Positions 1 to 10,184 of a DNA stretch of 64,000 nucleotides are shown here, in pieces. The position numbers were made by a program, and so were the translations under genes. Numbering within the stretch: the first letter of the stretch is position 1; each line of letters starts with the position of its first letter. This DNA comes from Roseibium porphyridii (GTDB lineage: Bacteria; Pseudomonadota; Alphaproteobacteria; Rhizobiales; Stappiaceae), in NCBI RefSeq assembly GCF_026191725.2, contig NZ_CP120863.1, forward strand, positions 3,204,001-3,268,000. Reading direction: 5' to 3'. The notes beneath the pieces were generated by a model. The model was not told the DNA's origin and did no database searches. It worked only from the letters and a program-made list of their open reading frames with translations.

Positions 1-1
1 T

Positions 2-193
2 CCGCTTCACTTGATTTTCACCATATGGGCGACCACACAACACTATGCGGATTTTTCCGTCCAGATCAGAGCGCTAACGGGCAAAGACCTGAGTGACCCC
101 GGATTTCATATGGAAACGGTTCAAGCAGTGACAACGCTGATCCTGAACGGTGTCGGCTTGGCCTTGCCTGAGGCAGCCGATCAAAACCAATGA
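2..193 (+). CDS. TetR-family regulator, C-terminal fragment (RutR/YcdC-like)
   Basis: Only the last 63 codons are inside the window; the reading frame is open to the left edge, so the gene starts outside. The visible residues contain IWATTQHYADF, which resembles the C-terminal ligand-binding domain of RutR/YcdC-type TetR regulators (TetR_C_6), normally followed by one last helix as here. RutR proteins repress pyrimidine-degradation genes in enterobacteria, but no rut genes are visible, so the target is unknown. The stop codon overlaps the arfB start by 4 bases (ATGA), which suggests co-transcription. The DNA-binding domain cannot be checked. Confidence 0.65.
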   Translation, partial: PLHLIFTIWATTQHYADFSVQIRALTGKDLSDPGFHMETVQAVTTLILNGVGLALPEAADQNQ

Positions 194-651
194 CCGATGA
201 GCCTTCAGATCTGCCCGACAGTTCGCGGATCTCCGTAACCGATCGCTTCTATATTTCGAAAGAAGATCTGTCGGAGGATTTCATCAGGGCCTCCGGGCCC
301 GGCGGCCAGAATGTCAACAAGGTGTCTACCGCCGTGCAGCTGCGCTTTAACCTGGCTGGAAACGAAACACTGCCGCAGGATATCAAATCGCGCGCTGCAA
401 GGTTGGCCGGGAGCCGGTTGACCTTGAACGGCGAAATTGTGTTGCGTGCCGACAGATACAGAACCCGGGAGCGCAATCGAGAAGACGCCTTGGAGCGTCT
501 GCTGGAGTTGTTGCGAAAGTCGACAGAAAGGCAAAAGCCGCGCAAGGCAACCAGGCCCACCCTGGCTTCCAAGAAGCGTCGCCTGGAAGCAAAGAAACAA
601 CGGGGCAATATCAAGAAGATGCGTGGGCGTGCAGGTCGGCAGGATGACTAA
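190..651 (+). CDS. arfB: Peptidyl-tRNA hydrolase ArfB (ribosome rescue)
   Basis: A 153-residue, class I release-factor-like protein. Near residue 37 it has the catalytic GGQ motif in the context SGPGGQNVNKVST, which hydrolyses peptidyl-tRNA. The C-terminal tail (from about residue 115) is very rich in Lys and Arg, as expected for the ArfB/YaeJ tail that enters the empty mRNA channel of a stalled ribosome. There is no codon-recognition domain, so this is a rescue factor and not RF1 or RF2. Length fits the family (about 140 residues). The start overlaps the upstream regulator stop by 4 bases. Downstream it converges with the 7TMR-DISM regulator gene. Confidence 0.93.
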   Translation: MTDEPSDLPDSSRISVTDRFYISKEDLSEDFIRASGPGGQNVNKVSTAVQLRFNLAGNETLPQDIKSRAARLAGSRLTLNGEIVLRADRYRTRERNREDALERLLELLRKSTERQKPRKATRPTLASKKRRLEAKKQRGNIKKMRGRAGRQDD

Positions 652-764
652 GTGTACAGTCTGCTCGTCGCTTCCGTTACCTCGTCACGATTGGTTGCAA
701 TGCAACTGTGAGCAAAGCGCTGTTCAATCAATTCTCTCGAATAGAAGATCTGACAGGGCGACGG

Positions 765-2516
765 TCATTTTTGAGGATCGGCCGTTGCATTTTTCAGCGC
801 GTCACCGGGAGTTTCATTGAAGGCCTGACGATACATTTTCGAAAAATAACTGACGCTCGAAAATCCGGATGCATGGGCGATTTCCGCGATTGTGTTGTGT
901 TGACGCATAAGGATCAGATCGCGAGCTTGATTTAAACGTACTGATCGAATGAAGGCTGCCGATGTCAGCCCGTTGACCTTCTTTATTCGCCTGCCCAGTG
1001 TCTTTTCACTCATAGCCAGAGCGGCTGCCAGTTCTTTGACGCCGAAATTCTCGTCTTTGATATGAACCTGAACACAATCTGTAGCCTGTTCGAGAAATCG
1101 TTTTTCCGCCGGCGCCAGCAGATTGTTGTTCGGATCCTCCGTCAAAATCGTTTCCAATGCGTCTATACGTGCACCGGTGTCTTTAAGTGCCTCGGCCTTC
1201 ACCGTTACATCGCTCCGCAATAGGTTGGCTTCCATGATCGCAGCATGCTTCTGGCTCTGCATGGTTTTGACCATGACAGAGATCGCAATTAGCATGAATG
1301 TCGTTTCCCCAATGATCGCAATGTAATAGCCCCAGGAAATTGGGTAGCGAATGATGAGTTCGTAGGCGTAGGTGGCGTTGGTAATTTCAAGTGGGAAGGA
1401 GAAAAAGTAGACCGCGACAACAAGGCCGCTGGTAAAGAACAATAACGAAAGAGCAATCGGCTTTGCCTGTGGCAATCCTTCTCTGATCTTGCGCAGAGCG
1501 ACGATCAACAGGACCAAGGGGCAGAAGAAGTAAATAACATGCAATGGCACTGCCAGTGTCCATGGATCCAGGACCGCAAGAACAGTTGAGATAATGGTGG
1601 TCACAGACAAGACGGAAAACAAAACCGTCAGGCGTCTCTGGCCGGCATCAACCTCGAGCAAAATTCTACAGTATTGGACATTTGCAAAGGCTGCGACCCC
1701 GGTAAAAAAGAACATGACCGGCGAGATCACTGACACGGGCAGGGTGATGCCCAGAATTTTATGAAGCCACCCATCATAGAGAAACGAGAACAAAAACTGA
1801 CTGACGAGATAGAGCGAATAATATTTGTAAAAACGGGTTTCTATCTGACGAAAAATGATCAGGCTGAAGATCGTGATTGATAACACGTAGCTCAAAAACA
1901 ATGCATTCAATATCATCATGCCGGTGGACCAGTCTGCAAACAGGTTCGGCGTAATGATGACCGGTTTCAAAGTCGGTTCCACGGTTCCGGCAACACGAAG
2001 ATAGAACACTTTTCTCTCGCCTGGCCCCACAACAAGAGGCAGACCGGGCTTCATGGAACGGGATGCTCTTTCCAATTGAGGAACGGTCCGGCCATCTTGA
2101 GCTATCAAGACTAAGTCGTCTCGGGTTTGTTCATAAATAATTACGTCATCGAAAATGGTTTCAGCAAATGCGACCAGCCAGTGTTTTCTTGTTTCATGGT
2201 CGTTGTTTACAGCAAAGCGGAGCCATAGGGTTTGGCCGGGCAAAGGCGCTTGTAGCGCCGTGGCACAGGGAAGTTTGGAAAACTCTTTTTGGCTAATCTC
2301 ACTGGTCTCCAGCGAGTTTGAGAGATCAATATAGTATTCCGCATTCAGTGAGCGCAGTTGATCGCTTTGATTTTCCGAAAGAGTGTTTTCAAGTCCATTG
2401 ATAAAACCGGTCGCGCATGTGTTTCCGGGATCTTCAGCTTTTGACTTAACAGTCGCTATGAAGATCAAGAATAATGTGGCGAACACAAGCGCAGTTCGCG
2501 GTTTATATCTCTTCAT
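765..2516 (-). CDS. Membrane-bound AraC-family regulator with 7TMR-DISM sensor
   Basis: 583 residues. The start is set at 2516, where AGAGG lies 4 bases upstream and the protein begins with a signal peptide (MKRYKPRTALVFATLFLIF). The open frame continues upstream to 2852 but that stretch is not protein-like and overlaps the divergent promoter region. Order: extracytoplasmic DISMED2-type sensory domain (about residues 45-180), seven membrane segments (about 195-400), a short coiled segment, then a C-terminal AraC/HTH_18 DNA-binding domain. The DISMED2 fold often binds carbohydrate-like ligands, so an envelope or glycan signal is plausible (inference). It is divergent from the autotransporter at 2722, a likely target. 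The gene converges with arfB. Confidence 0.85.
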   Translation of the reverse strand: MKRYKPRTALVFATLFLIFIATVKSKAEDPGNTCATGFINGLENTLSENQSDQLRSLNAEYYIDLSNSLETSEISQKEFSKLPCATALQAPLPGQTLWLRFAVNNDHETRKHWLVAFAETIFDDVIIYEQTRDDLVLIAQDGRTVPQLERASRSMKPGLPLVVGPGERKVFYLRVAGTVEPTLKPVIITPNLFADWSTGMMILNALFLSYVLSITIFSLIIFRQIETRFYKYYSLYLVSQFLFSFLYDGWLHKILGITLPVSVISPVMFFFTGVAAFANVQYCRILLEVDAGQRRLTVLFSVLSVTTIISTVLAVLDPWTLAVPLHVIYFFCPLVLLIVALRKIREGLPQAKPIALSLLFFTSGLVVAVYFFSFPLEITNATYAYELIIRYPISWGYYIAIIGETTFMLIAISVMVKTMQSQKHAAIMEANLLRSDVTVKAEALKDTGARIDALETILTEDPNNNLLAPAEKRFLEQATDCVQVHIKDENFGVKELAAALAMSEKTLGRRIKKVNGLTSAAFIRSVRLNQARDLILMRQHNTIAEIAHASGFSSVSYFSKMYRQAFNETPGDALKNATADPQK

Positions 2517-2558
2517 GAACCTCTGAACTTCGATCTGACCGGCAGCTTGCACATTCGC

Positions 2559-2595
2559 GCGCATATCGGACAAATGCAAGCGCATATCCGTCAAA
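2559..2595. promoter_or_regulatory. Tandem direct repeat, probable AraC-type operator
   Basis: Two copies of GCGCATATC-N3-CAAA (2559-2574 and 2580-2595) match at 14 of 16 positions and are spaced exactly 21 bp, two helical turns, in the same orientation. AraC-family proteins typically bind such direct repeats. The site lies 43-79 bp upstream of the AraC-family regulator start and about 130 bp upstream of the autotransporter start, so it could serve both promoters. Function is inferred from position and geometry. Confidence 0.5.
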
Positions 2596-2721
2596 ATACG
2601 GATGATACGTTCCAATCTTTCCGATCGCCTGTAACAACATCCGAACCTCGGGGGGCGGCGCTTCAACGCGCATGTCGTTCCAACAGGTCTAGCTGATTTT
2701 GTAACGACGAAACGGATCGAT

Positions 2722-5700
2722 GTGACACTTTGCAAGTTTGGTTTTCGTGGGAACCGGACCCCGGTTTCAAGGTCGTGTGGTGCGCCAACCAGGTGGCTTC
2801 TGAATTCACACCTTCTGGCGTCCACGTCACTTGTCGCCGCGGGCACTATCACCTTTGCCGTAACCGATGTGCAGGCTCAGCAGATCGATATTGCCGACGG
2901 TCAGACCACAACGATCAACACGTTGACACCGTTTGATGACATCAATTTCGCCGGTGATGGAAGACTAGATGGCACCGGGCTGCTGCAGGCGAACGGCACT
3001 CCTACAACTATTGACGTCACGGGAAGCGGGTCCGCCTTCATTGACAGCAACATAGGAAGGAATGGCGGAAATGGGATCACTTTAGTCAATGGTGATGGTG
3101 GAACCGGAACGTTGACAATGACAGGTAAACTCTCCGGTACAAGTGTTATCGTCCAAGCCGGAACCTTGATCTTAAACAACGACGACGGCGACGCCATCGG
3201 TGACACAGATGGTCTCACAGTAAGGAGTGGGGCTACCATCAGTTTGCAGACAGATGAAACGGTAAGCAGGATTTCAGGAGTTGGTTCCTTTGTCCTGAAT
3301 GCAAATACGCTGACTTTCGCCGGCTTTGGAAGTACTTTCTACGGAGTGATGTCCGGCACTGGCGGTGTTGTTATCAATGCCGGCGACCTCCATCAATTTG
3401 CAGCAGAAAATACATACACCGGGTCTACGACAGTCAATGGTGGAACATTGACCATCGGTCTGAATAGTCCCCCCCCAGGTGAGGGGGTGATCCTGGATAG
3501 CAATGCCGTCCTTGTGAATGGAGGTGAATTGATCCTTGACGTATCCGAAACAATCGGGTCCCTCGCCGGGACGGGCGGAACGGTCCACGTTGAGGACCCT
3601 GATGGTTCTCTGCATACGCTGACCACTGGTGGCAACAATGCCAGCACCACCTTTGGAGGGTCTTTCAGCGGCGGCGGCATTCTCAACAAGCGCGGTACGG
3701 GCACTTTCACGCTTTCCGGCGACAATACAGGGTTTGACGGCACGGTCACCGTCTCCGAAGGGACCTTGAGCCTGGCAACGACGGCCGCGGGCGGCGATGG
3801 CAGTTTTTCCATCACCACAACCGGCTCGGTGATCGACTACGCCGACGGCGTGACCAGTGCAGCGCCGATAGACATCAATTCGAACACGACCCAGCTACAG
3901 GTGCTGACAGGCTCAGCAACACAATCAGGTGTGATATCTGAAACGGGCGGGGCGCGACCGATGGAGAAAATCGGCGATGGCACGCTGACGCTGACCGGCA
4001 CCAACACCTACACCGGCGGCACGACGGTGACTGCGGGGACCTTGCAGCTCGGCAACGGCGGCACGACCGGCAGTGTGGCCGGAGACATCACCAACAACGC
4101 GGCGCTGATCTTCAACCGCTCGGATGCAGTGACCCTGTCAGACGTCATCTCCGGTTCCGGCACCGTGACCAAGGCGGGTGCGGGCACGCTGACGCTGACC
4201 GGCACCAACACCTATACCGGCGACACGACGGTGACGTCGGGCACGCTCGTCAACCAGGGCACAATAGCCGGGGCTGTTGTCAATAACGCAAGCTTCACCA
4301 ATCAGGCCGGGGGCACGACGGGGGCGGTTACCAGTGCCGGCACCGGATCGAATGCCGGCACGATTGCGTCTCTGATCAACACCGGTGGCACTTTCACCAA
4401 CACGGGAACGATTACCGCGGGCGCCTCCAACAGCGACGGCACGACAACCAACACCGGGGCGATTGGTGGTGCGCTTGTCGTCTCGGGCGGTGTGTTCAAT
4501 CAGAACGCAGGCGGAACGCTTGTCGGCAACACGACTGTCAGCGGTGGACAGCTGAATTTGAATGGGACTGGGACTCTTTCGTCTGCCAGCGTCACCGTCA
4601 ACGGCGGAACGCTGTCCACCGATGGCGGATCGCTTGCGGCCACGGCCGGTGTTCAGGTGACTGGCGGAACGTTTGCGCTGGAGGGCGATGAGACGATCAC
4701 CACGCTGACCAATGCGGGGACGGTGACAATTGGCGCGGGCAATACGCTTGCCGCGGCCGTCATCACCAATTCCAGCGGCACGATCCGGGTCGGTGCCAAT
4801 GCGACGCTTCAAGGCACCGGCAACACCCTGAACAACAGTTCTCTCATCGATGTTGCCACGAATGGCACGGTGAGCGATGCCGGAGCGATCAACAATCTGG
4901 CTAATGGCGTCATCAACTTCAATGGCCCCGGCGGCACAGCAACATTTGCCTCAACAACAACCGGTTCGATCTTCAATGACGGCACCATCAATGTCGTTGA
5001 CGGCGATGTTCTGGTGAGCGGCAACCTCACCAATCAGGGCAGCGGACAGCTCGGTGTCGCAGGCGGTGACATGACCGGTATCGGCGTGCTGACCAACACC
5101 TCCACTGCCACGTCCGGTGTCTCGGTTGGAGCAGGGCGGCTGCTGTCGGCCGATTCGATCGTCAACAGCACAGGCGCGATGTTCTCCAATGCGGGGACGT
5201 TGACCGTGACCCGCGGCTTGACCAACGCGACTGGCGCGACACTCACGACCACCGGGACGTTGAATGGGGCGGTGACCAACAGGGGCACCCTCAATGCGAC
5301 CGGCACGATCAACGGAGCTGTTACCAACGGGGGTGTCTTCTCGACTGGCGGCAGCGGGGCAATTGCAGCGGTCACCATCAATGGCAATCTCGTGCAGACG
5401 GCCGACGGATCTCTTGTTGTCGATGTGGACAGGGCAAGCAGCACCAATGATCGTTTAACGGTCACCGGCACGGCAGATCTGGCCGGTACCGTCGATCTCA
5501 ATCTGACAGGCGCTGATCCTGTCGGGCTCTTTACGATTGTCAGTGCAGGGGGAGGGGTCACCGACACTGGACTTGCGCTCGGCACCATGCAGACCTTCAC
5601 CAATCCGCTGACCGAGGTTCAGCTGGTCTACCCGAACGCGAACGATGTGGCGCTCAACTTCAGCTTCAATGCCGAGGCCGGCACTTTCAACTCGAACCAG

Positions 5701-6768
5701 ACAAACACACTGACCACGCTCAACGCGATCAACACCGGCCATACCGGCGAAACAGGTCCGGTGATCCAGGGATTGTTCAATTTGGGATCTGTCGGGGAAA
5801 TGAGGACAGCACTCAATCAGCTTTCTCCGGAGATCGCGCTCAACACCGAGACGGCCTCTTTGTTCTCCGCGGCTAACTTTACGAACAGTCTGTTCTCGTG
5901 TCCCGTTGAAGGTGGGGCCCATGCGTTCATACGCGAGGGCGATTGCCTTTGGCTACGCCCGCAGGGGCGTCTTCTGAGTGTTGACGAAACAGAGGACCGG
6001 ATCGGCTTTGAGGAACGCGTCGGAGGCGTTTCCGTTGGCGGGCAGTACCAGGTCTGGACAGACTGGCACGCCGGGTTCGGGCTTGGATACGAGCAGGGCA
6101 CCCTGGACAGCAACGCCGGTGCCAGTGCCCGGAGCGACCGCCTTCATCTCGGGGGCACGCTGAAGTACCAACATGGTGCTCTGTTGATCGCAGGGGCTGT
6201 TTCCGGCGGCGTCGGCGCTTATGAAACCACCAGAAGTGTCAACTTCGGCGGTCTTCGTGCGGTCAACAAAGGCGACTACGACATCTCCTATGCAGGCGCC
6301 CAGATGCGTCTTGCCTATTTGCTGGAAGAAAGCGGTTTTTACGCCAAGCCGCAGGTGGATCTGTATCTTGCCTATCTTGACCGCGACGGCTTCACCGAGA
6401 CCGGAAACTCTGCGACAGCGCTCAGTGTGGACAGCTCCGAAGAAACGAATTTTTCGGTCACGCCCGCGATTGAAATCGGAAGCGAGCATGCACTGTCCAA
6501 TGGCTGGACAGCCCGCATGCGCCTCAAGGCCGGTGTCACGCTTTCTTCGCAAGGCCAGAACTCTCTGACCGCCCATTTTGCAGGTGCTCCGGCCGGCGCG
6601 CCAGGCTTTGAGAGCACGTCTGACGTGGACAACGTTCTTGCCGATGTGGAAGCCGGCGTAATGCTGCTTTCCGGCAGCAACACAGCACTCGAACTTGGTT
6701 ATCAGGGTCGTTTGTCACCTGGTACGCGCCAGCATGCAGGTTTCATCAAAGCATCGCTGAAATTCTAA
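2722..6768 (+). CDS. Autotransporter (type Va) with PATR repeats
   Basis: 1348 residues. The frame opens with GTG at 2722, the only usable start ahead of the signal sequence [17 protein letters not shown] (about residues 31-52, cleavage near VQAQ); no strong RBS is seen. The passenger (about 55-1060) is low-complexity beta-helix rich in Gly, Thr and Asn, with passenger-associated transport repeats of the form [22 protein letters not shown] (shortened here to [20 protein letters not shown]). The last about 275 residues form the outer-membrane beta-barrel ([15 protein letters not shown] onward) and end in the expected terminal Phe (SLKF). No protease triad or RGD-like signature was recognised, so adhesin or surface structural role is only likely. 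It is divergent from the membrane AraC regulator. Confidence 0.87.
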   Translation: MTLCKFGFRGNRTPVSRSCGAPTRWLLNSHLLASTSLVAAGTITFAVTDVQAQQIDIADGQTTTINTLTPFDDINFAGDGRLDGTGLLQANGTPTTIDVTGSGSAFIDSNIGRNGGNGITLVNGDGGTGTLTMTGKLSGTSVIVQAGTLILNNDDGDAIGDTDGLTVRSGATISLQTDETVSRISGVGSFVLNANTLTFAGFGSTFYGVMSGTGGVVINAGDLHQFAAENTYTGSTTVNGGTLTIGLNSPPPGEGVILDSNAVLVNGGELILDVSETIGSLAGTGGTVHVEDPDGSLHTLTTGGNNASTTFGGSFSGGGILNKRGTGTFTLSGDNTGFDGTVTVSEGTLSLATTAAGGDGSFSITTTGSVIDYADGVTSAAPIDINSNTTQLQVLTGSATQSGVISETGGARPMEKIGDGTLTLTGTNTYTGGTTVTAGTLQLGNGGTTGSVAGDITNNAALIFNRSDAVTLSDVISGSGTVTKAGAGTLTLTGTNTYTGDTTVTSGTLVNQGTIAGAVVNNASFTNQAGGTTGAVTSAGTGSNAGTIASLINTGGTFTNTGTITAGASNSDGTTTNTGAIGGALVVSGGVFNQNAGGTLVGNTTVSGGQLNLNGTGTLSSASVTVNGGTLSTDGGSLAATAGVQVTGGTFALEGDETITTLTNAGTVTIGAGNTLAAAVITNSSGTIRVGANATLQGTGNTLNNSSLIDVATNGTVSDAGAINNLANGVINFNGPGGTATFASTTTGSIFNDGTINVVDGDVLVSGNLTNQGSGQLGVAGGDMTGIGVLTNTSTATSGVSVGAGRLLSADSIVNSTGAMFSNAGTLTVTRGLTNATGATLTTTGTLNGAVTNRGTLNATGTINGAVTNGGVFSTGGSGAIAAVTINGNLVQTADGSLVVDVDRASSTNDRLTVTGTADLAGTVDLNLTGADPVGLFTIVSAGGGVTDTGLALGTMQTFTNPLTEVQLVYPNANDVALNFSFNAEAGTFNSNQTNTLTTLNAINTGHTGETGPVIQGLFNLGSVGEMRTALNQLSPEIALNTETASLFSAANFTNSLFSCPVEGGAHAFIREGDCLWLRPQGRLLSVDETEDRIGFEERVGGVSVGGQYQVWTDWHAGFGLGYEQGTLDSNAGASARSDRLHLGGTLKYQHGALLIAGAVSGGVGAYETTRSVNFGGLRAVNKGDYDISYAGAQMRLAYLLEESGFYAKPQVDLYLAYLDRDGFTETGNSATALSVDSSEETNFSVTPAIEIGSEHALSNGWTARMRLKAGVTLSSQGQNSLTAHFAGAPAGAPGFESTSDVDNVLADVEAGVMLLSGSNTALELGYQGRLSPGTRQHAGFIKASLKF

Positions 6769-6818
6769 CGCGGCCTCGCCGTCAATCCAGTCTTTCCAAT
6801 CTGAAAAGGAGTTCAACC

Positions 6819-7346
6819 ATGAACCAGCTTAGCCACCGGTCAGCGTGGGCTCTCCTGCCATCAAGTTTGATTGCTGCGACAATTGCTTGTGTGCCACCTG
6901 CTTTGGCACAATCGAAAGCCAACGCAGTGGTTGGAAAAAACGGTTCAGACTGGATTGTGAATTGTGGCAATCAAAGCGGGCAGGCGTCTGAATTTTGTAC
7001 CATGTCTCAGACTGTTCTTGAAACTCAATCGCGAAAACGGCTTGTCAGCGCTACAATTGTGAAAGATAGCGAGGCTTGGGCCATGGGGTTGTTGCTGCCT
7101 CATGGTCTCGACTTGACCTCAGGTGTAGCAGTCTCGATTGATGACGGCACTACAACTCGATACCCGTTCAAGACAGCCGACAAACACGGCGCATACGTGC
7201 GGGTTGCGCTGCCATCCAAAATGATTGCAGACATGAAGTCGGGGCAGGTGATGCGGATCGGGGTTGTCAGTGCAGGGAACCAAAGCGCGAAAATGGAACT
7301 TTCATTGACCGGCTTCTCCGGGTCTCTGGAACTCATGGACCGTTAA
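6819..7346 (+). CDS. Invasion-associated locus B (IalB) family protein
   Basis: 175 residues with a Sec signal peptide (cleavage near PPALAQ, residue 31) and the IalB fold: paired cysteines (WIVNCGNQ and SEFCTMSQT), a central PHGLDLTSGVAVSIDDG segment, and a C-terminal KMELSLTGFSG strand. IalB was named in Bartonella, where it contributes to erythrocyte invasion, but the family is widespread in free-living alphaproteobacteria as a periplasmic or surface protein of unknown action. AAAAGGAG lies 8-10 bases upstream of the ATG. It follows the autotransporter by 50 bp on the same strand and may be co-expressed. Function should not be read as virulence. Confidence 0.82.
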   Translation: MNQLSHRSAWALLPSSLIAATIACVPPALAQSKANAVVGKNGSDWIVNCGNQSGQASEFCTMSQTVLETQSRKRLVSATIVKDSEAWAMGLLLPHGLDLTSGVAVSIDDGTTTRYPFKTADKHGAYVRVALPSKMIADMKSGQVMRIGVVSAGNQSAKMELSLTGFSGSLELMDR

Positions 7347-7388
7347 ACGCTGCAATCAGGCATAAGAGAACCGAGTTAGATCAGGTGT

Positions 7389-8327
7389 TCAAATCGCTTG
7401 CGGTCTTTCACTCAAATGAATGCCTGCAATCATGCAGCGGACGGAACCGCCTGCAAGCTCTATGGTTGGAATGTTGAGCGGCAACAGCGAGACATGAGCT
7501 TCAAGAAGTGCTTTCTGGCGTGAGTTCAGCGAGGCCAGGGCTCGCTGAGACAACGCCAACACAGGGCCGTCTGAACCGGACAATTCAATAGCATTTCCTG
7601 CAAAATCGGCGATTTGCTGTTGCGAGAGTTCAATGACATCGCGGTGTCCGGCGTGAATACGGTCCAGAACCTCTTGTCTCCGTACTCTATCTTGGATGCA
7701 ATCAACGCCTATCATAGCGAACCCGGTTCCAATGCACATCAGAACGTTGGTGTGATAGATCGGCGCTCCTGACAAATCGAATGCGTCAAATACCATGGGC
7801 TCGTAGTCGAAATGCGCACAAAAGCGCTCCAGCAAGACTTCGCTGGTTCGTCTGGAACGGGCCGCATAGGCGACACGTTCAAGATGATCGATGACCATGG
7901 CTCCCGTGCCTTCCAAAAAAAGGCTGTCTTGTTCCAGACCGGAATAGTCTCTGATGTCCTGAACCCGAAATCTCTGTTTCAGCAGTTCCAACACGTCGTG
8001 CCGGCGTTCTGAGCGTCTGTTGGGTGAGTACATCGGATAGACTGCAATATGGCCGCCCGAGTGCGTGGAAAACCAGTTGTTCGGAAAGACTGAGTCCGGT
8101 GTCGTAGTGCCTTCGTCCTCAAAAAGATGGACCTTGATACCGGCATCTGACAACGCGCTGACTGCTTGAGTGACTTCACTATACGCTCGCGAGGCGATCT
8201 GTTCTGCTGTGTGGCCGGCAACCTGTCCTTGAAACGTATTGTCTTTGGCTGTCTGGGTGTTTGGTGTGAAGTGATGAGGTCTGATCATCACCACCGATTG
8301 TGGTGCTTGTATCGATTTGTTGTGCAT
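7389..8327 (-). CDS. ctlX: CtlX-type amidinohydrolase (arginine deiminase-related)
   Basis: 312 residues starting at 8327, with GGAGAG 5 bases upstream; the longer frame to 8702 runs antisense through the divergent regulator and is rejected. The sequence fits the guanidino-modifying-enzyme superfamily: DSVFPNNWFSTH near residue 75, FLEGTGAMV, the catalytic His region YHTNVLMCIG, and a C-terminal GGSVRCMIAG carrying the nucleophilic Cys. This subgroup is annotated as citrulline utilisation hydrolase CtlX or arginine-deiminase-related protein and hydrolyses a C-N bond of a guanidino or ureido group; the exact substrate is not settled by sequence. Divergent from an Lrp/AsnC regulator, which fits amino-acid-responsive control. 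Confidence 0.82.
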   Translation of the reverse strand: MHNKSIQAPQSVVMIRPHHFTPNTQTAKDNTFQGQVAGHTAEQIASRAYSEVTQAVSALSDAGIKVHLFEDEGTTTPDSVFPNNWFSTHSGGHIAVYPMYSPNRRSERRHDVLELLKQRFRVQDIRDYSGLEQDSLFLEGTGAMVIDHLERVAYAARSRRTSEVLLERFCAHFDYEPMVFDAFDLSGAPIYHTNVLMCIGTGFAMIGVDCIQDRVRRQEVLDRIHAGHRDVIELSQQQIADFAGNAIELSGSDGPVLALSQRALASLNSRQKALLEAHVSLLPLNIPTIELAGGSVRCMIAGIHLSERPQAI

Positions 8328-8395
8328 CTTGCTCTCCGGCGACTTCGGGTGCCGGCACAAAGATATGCCTTCGTATTTGCAAAAGTTATAGCCAA

Positions 8396-8414
8396 ACCAT
8401 ACATTATGTCTGGT
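8396..8414. promoter_or_regulatory. 19-bp imperfect palindrome between ctlX and the Lrp gene
   Basis: ACCATACAT-T-ATGTCTGGT pairs at 8 of 9 positions around T8405. It is in the 127-bp divergent intergenic region, 69 bp from the ctlX start and about 40 bp from the regulator start. Lrp/AsnC proteins bind short palindromes of about 15 bp, so this is a plausible operator for the adjacent regulator; that link is inference. Confidence 0.45.
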
Positions 8415-8454
8415 ATCTTTGAGCAAATTGCTATCAATCAACGAGCAAAATGCA

Positions 8455-8880
8455 ATGCATGTTTTTGACAAACTCGATCGCCAATTGATTGCGATCTTGA
8501 GAGAGGATGGTCGTGCACCCGTTGCCAAGCTTGCCGTGATCCTCAATGTCTCCAGGGCGACGGTGCAAAACCGGCTCGAGAGGCTGTTGGACAGCGGTGC
8601 CGTTCTGGGCTTCACCATTCGCGCAAGAGAAGACCACGGCCCGGATGGCGTGCATGCAATCATGATGATCGAAGTTTCCGGCAAATCGACAACCAGCGTC
8701 ATTCGAAAGTTGCGCGGTCTTCCGGAACTGCGACAACTTCATTCGACCAACGGCAAGTGGGATCTCGTCGCCCAATTGACCGCCGTCAATCTCACGGACT
8801 TTGACCGAGTGCTCAGGGATGTCAGAGGCGTTGACGGGATCACGAACAGCGAAACATCGATTTTGCTGAGTTCCGTGTGA
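8455..8880 (+). CDS. Lrp/AsnC-family transcriptional regulator
   Basis: 141 residues from the ATG at 8455; a TTG at 8419 in frame would add 12 residues but Lrp proteins normally begin a few residues before the motif LDRQLIAILREDGR, as this ATG does. N-terminal winged helix-turn-helix (LDRQLIAILREDGRAPVAKL, NVSRATVQNRLERL), then the alpha/beta RAM domain (about residues 60-140) that forms octamers and binds amino acids. It is divergent from ctlX, so it is the obvious candidate to control that gene in response to arginine, citrulline or a relative. The RBS is weak. Confidence 0.87.
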   Translation: MHVFDKLDRQLIAILREDGRAPVAKLAVILNVSRATVQNRLERLLDSGAVLGFTIRAREDHGPDGVHAIMMIEVSGKSTTSVIRKLRGLPELRQLHSTNGKWDLVAQLTAVNLTDFDRVLRDVRGVDGITNSETSILLSSV

Positions 8881-9271
8881 GGTACGTCTGGCGACTATCT
8901 TGAAATTGAGCGAGGCATAAAGGGCGCAAGTAGGGGGGGGTACGACCTGAGCAAACTCCTTATTTGTCGAGATCGCTTGTTTGGTAGAGAGGTTCTTAAA
9001 CACTCACTCGGGTCGAGTTTAGTTCTCCTTTAAACGCACACGTTGTCCAGTTTGAAAGGATTGAGAAGTGCCGCATTTGTGAGTGACCACCAAAAACAAT
9101 GATCACTTTTCTCTTCAAGTTAAGTCGAAGCGCTGGACGGAACAAGAAAGGCATTGACACAAATACCAATAAGATATCCATTTACCTCACCTAGAAGTTG
9201 CAATGTCTTGGCAGGGCATCTTGGTCACAATTCAGAACACTTCAGGCTGCTACAGTTTCTGTGAGGCGGAC
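8881..9271. other. Intergenic, no gene recognised
   Basis: About 390 bases between the Lrp-type regulator and the lipoprotein gene. A short open frame on the minus strand (8996-9181) has no recognisable features or RBS. An 8-G homopolymer sits at about 8933-8940. Nothing else stands out. Confidence 0.5.
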
Positions 9272-9718
9272 ATGAAAAAAGTCTTTTGTTTATTGCCATT
9301 TCTTGCACTCGGTGGGTGCGTAACAGACGATACTTCAGCTTCATCCCGGCCAAGCAAGGACGAGTTGATTTGTATCGATTCAGGCTTTGTCCCGGGGACA
9401 ATTGAGTTTTCACAATGCCTGGCAACGGCAAAAATTGCTCGCAAGACTGCAGAAGACCTGGAGAAGGAGCGCAAAAAGGAACAGGAGAAACGCGACACTA
9501 TCAGTGCAAGTCTGGCCAACGAAATTTGTGTCGAGTTCGCCAGGAAAAGAATGCCGTATCCGGTCATCAGAAATCAGACCGTGCATAACATCAGTGGCGG
9601 ATACAGACAAACGATCCGAGTAAGCTTTGAACTGGACGAACCGGGGACCTCATATTCATCCAGAAGCGCGCAATGCATCATACGTGGTCGAGAGGTCGTC
9701 GATTTCAAGATTACCTAA
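9272..9718 (+). CDS. Small lipoprotein, unknown function
   Basis: 148 residues from the ATG at 9272, preceded by GAGGCGG; the frame begins further upstream but this start places a typical lipoprotein signal (MKKVFCLLPFLALGGC) with lipobox LGGC at the N-terminus. After the acylated Cys comes a linker, a Lys/Glu-rich helical stretch likely to be coiled-coil (KTAEDLEKERKKEQEKRD, about residues 65-85), and a small C-terminal domain with two cysteines (EICVEF, AQCIIRG). I do not recognise a family. It stands alone with about 390 bp upstream and 466 bp downstream free of genes. Confidence 0.7.
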   Translation: MKKVFCLLPFLALGGCVTDDTSASSRPSKDELICIDSGFVPGTIEFSQCLATAKIARKTAEDLEKERKKEQEKRDTISASLANEICVEFARKRMPYPVIRNQTVHNISGGYRQTIRVSFELDEPGTSYSSRSAQCIIRGREVVDFKIT

Positions 9719-10184
9719 AGACTGTCATCAGGGTTTTCAGACAGGTTGCAGATCGACCTAAGCGATGTTCTGACTCACTGTGATGGCATCGTACGTGTGA
9801 CGACTACATATGATGCGCCGAACTCCGGGAGTGACTTTGGATCGGGATATGTTTGAAGGCGTAAGATATGCCGTTTGACATGTTCATGAGATAGGCGCGG
9901 TCGAAACGTTGAATTCATCGCCATTGACCAGAGGCAGAGCTTCAATTTGCTTTTTCGTCTCGCTCACTCATCAAAACTTATCTGATGTCGCATCTACCAG
10001 CTCAAGCGTCAAAGCGGGAAGTGCCGCATTCTTGAATGGACAAACCCGTGACACCGCAGAGGAGCATCCACACATCAAATTCGCATAATCAATATTATGG
10101 AATATTTTTACTTAGGCAGGAATGACCCTGAAACCAAAGGCTTACCGTTGTCAGCGACCACTCAGTCTCAACACCGCGTAGCGT
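9719..10184. other. Intergenic, no gene recognised
   Basis: 466 bases between the lipoprotein gene and the 3' end of recX. No open frame of convincing length or composition on either strand. A small AT-rich stretch with the partial dyad AATATTATGGAATATTT lies near 10090-10107. No function assigned. Confidence 0.5.

Noticed and set aside
2517..2852. N-terminal extension of the AraC-family regulator to 2852
   Set aside because: It is Arg/Pro-rich, overlaps the divergent gene start and lies before the RBS-backed signal peptide start at 2516.
2901..6718. Many long antisense open frames under the autotransporter gene
   Set aside because: They arise from the biased Gly/Thr/Asn repeat codons of the plus-strand gene; no RBS, odd composition.
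8328..8702. N-terminal extension of ctlX
   Set aside because: It is antisense to the Lrp-type gene, and a good RBS and family-like N-terminus exist at 8327.
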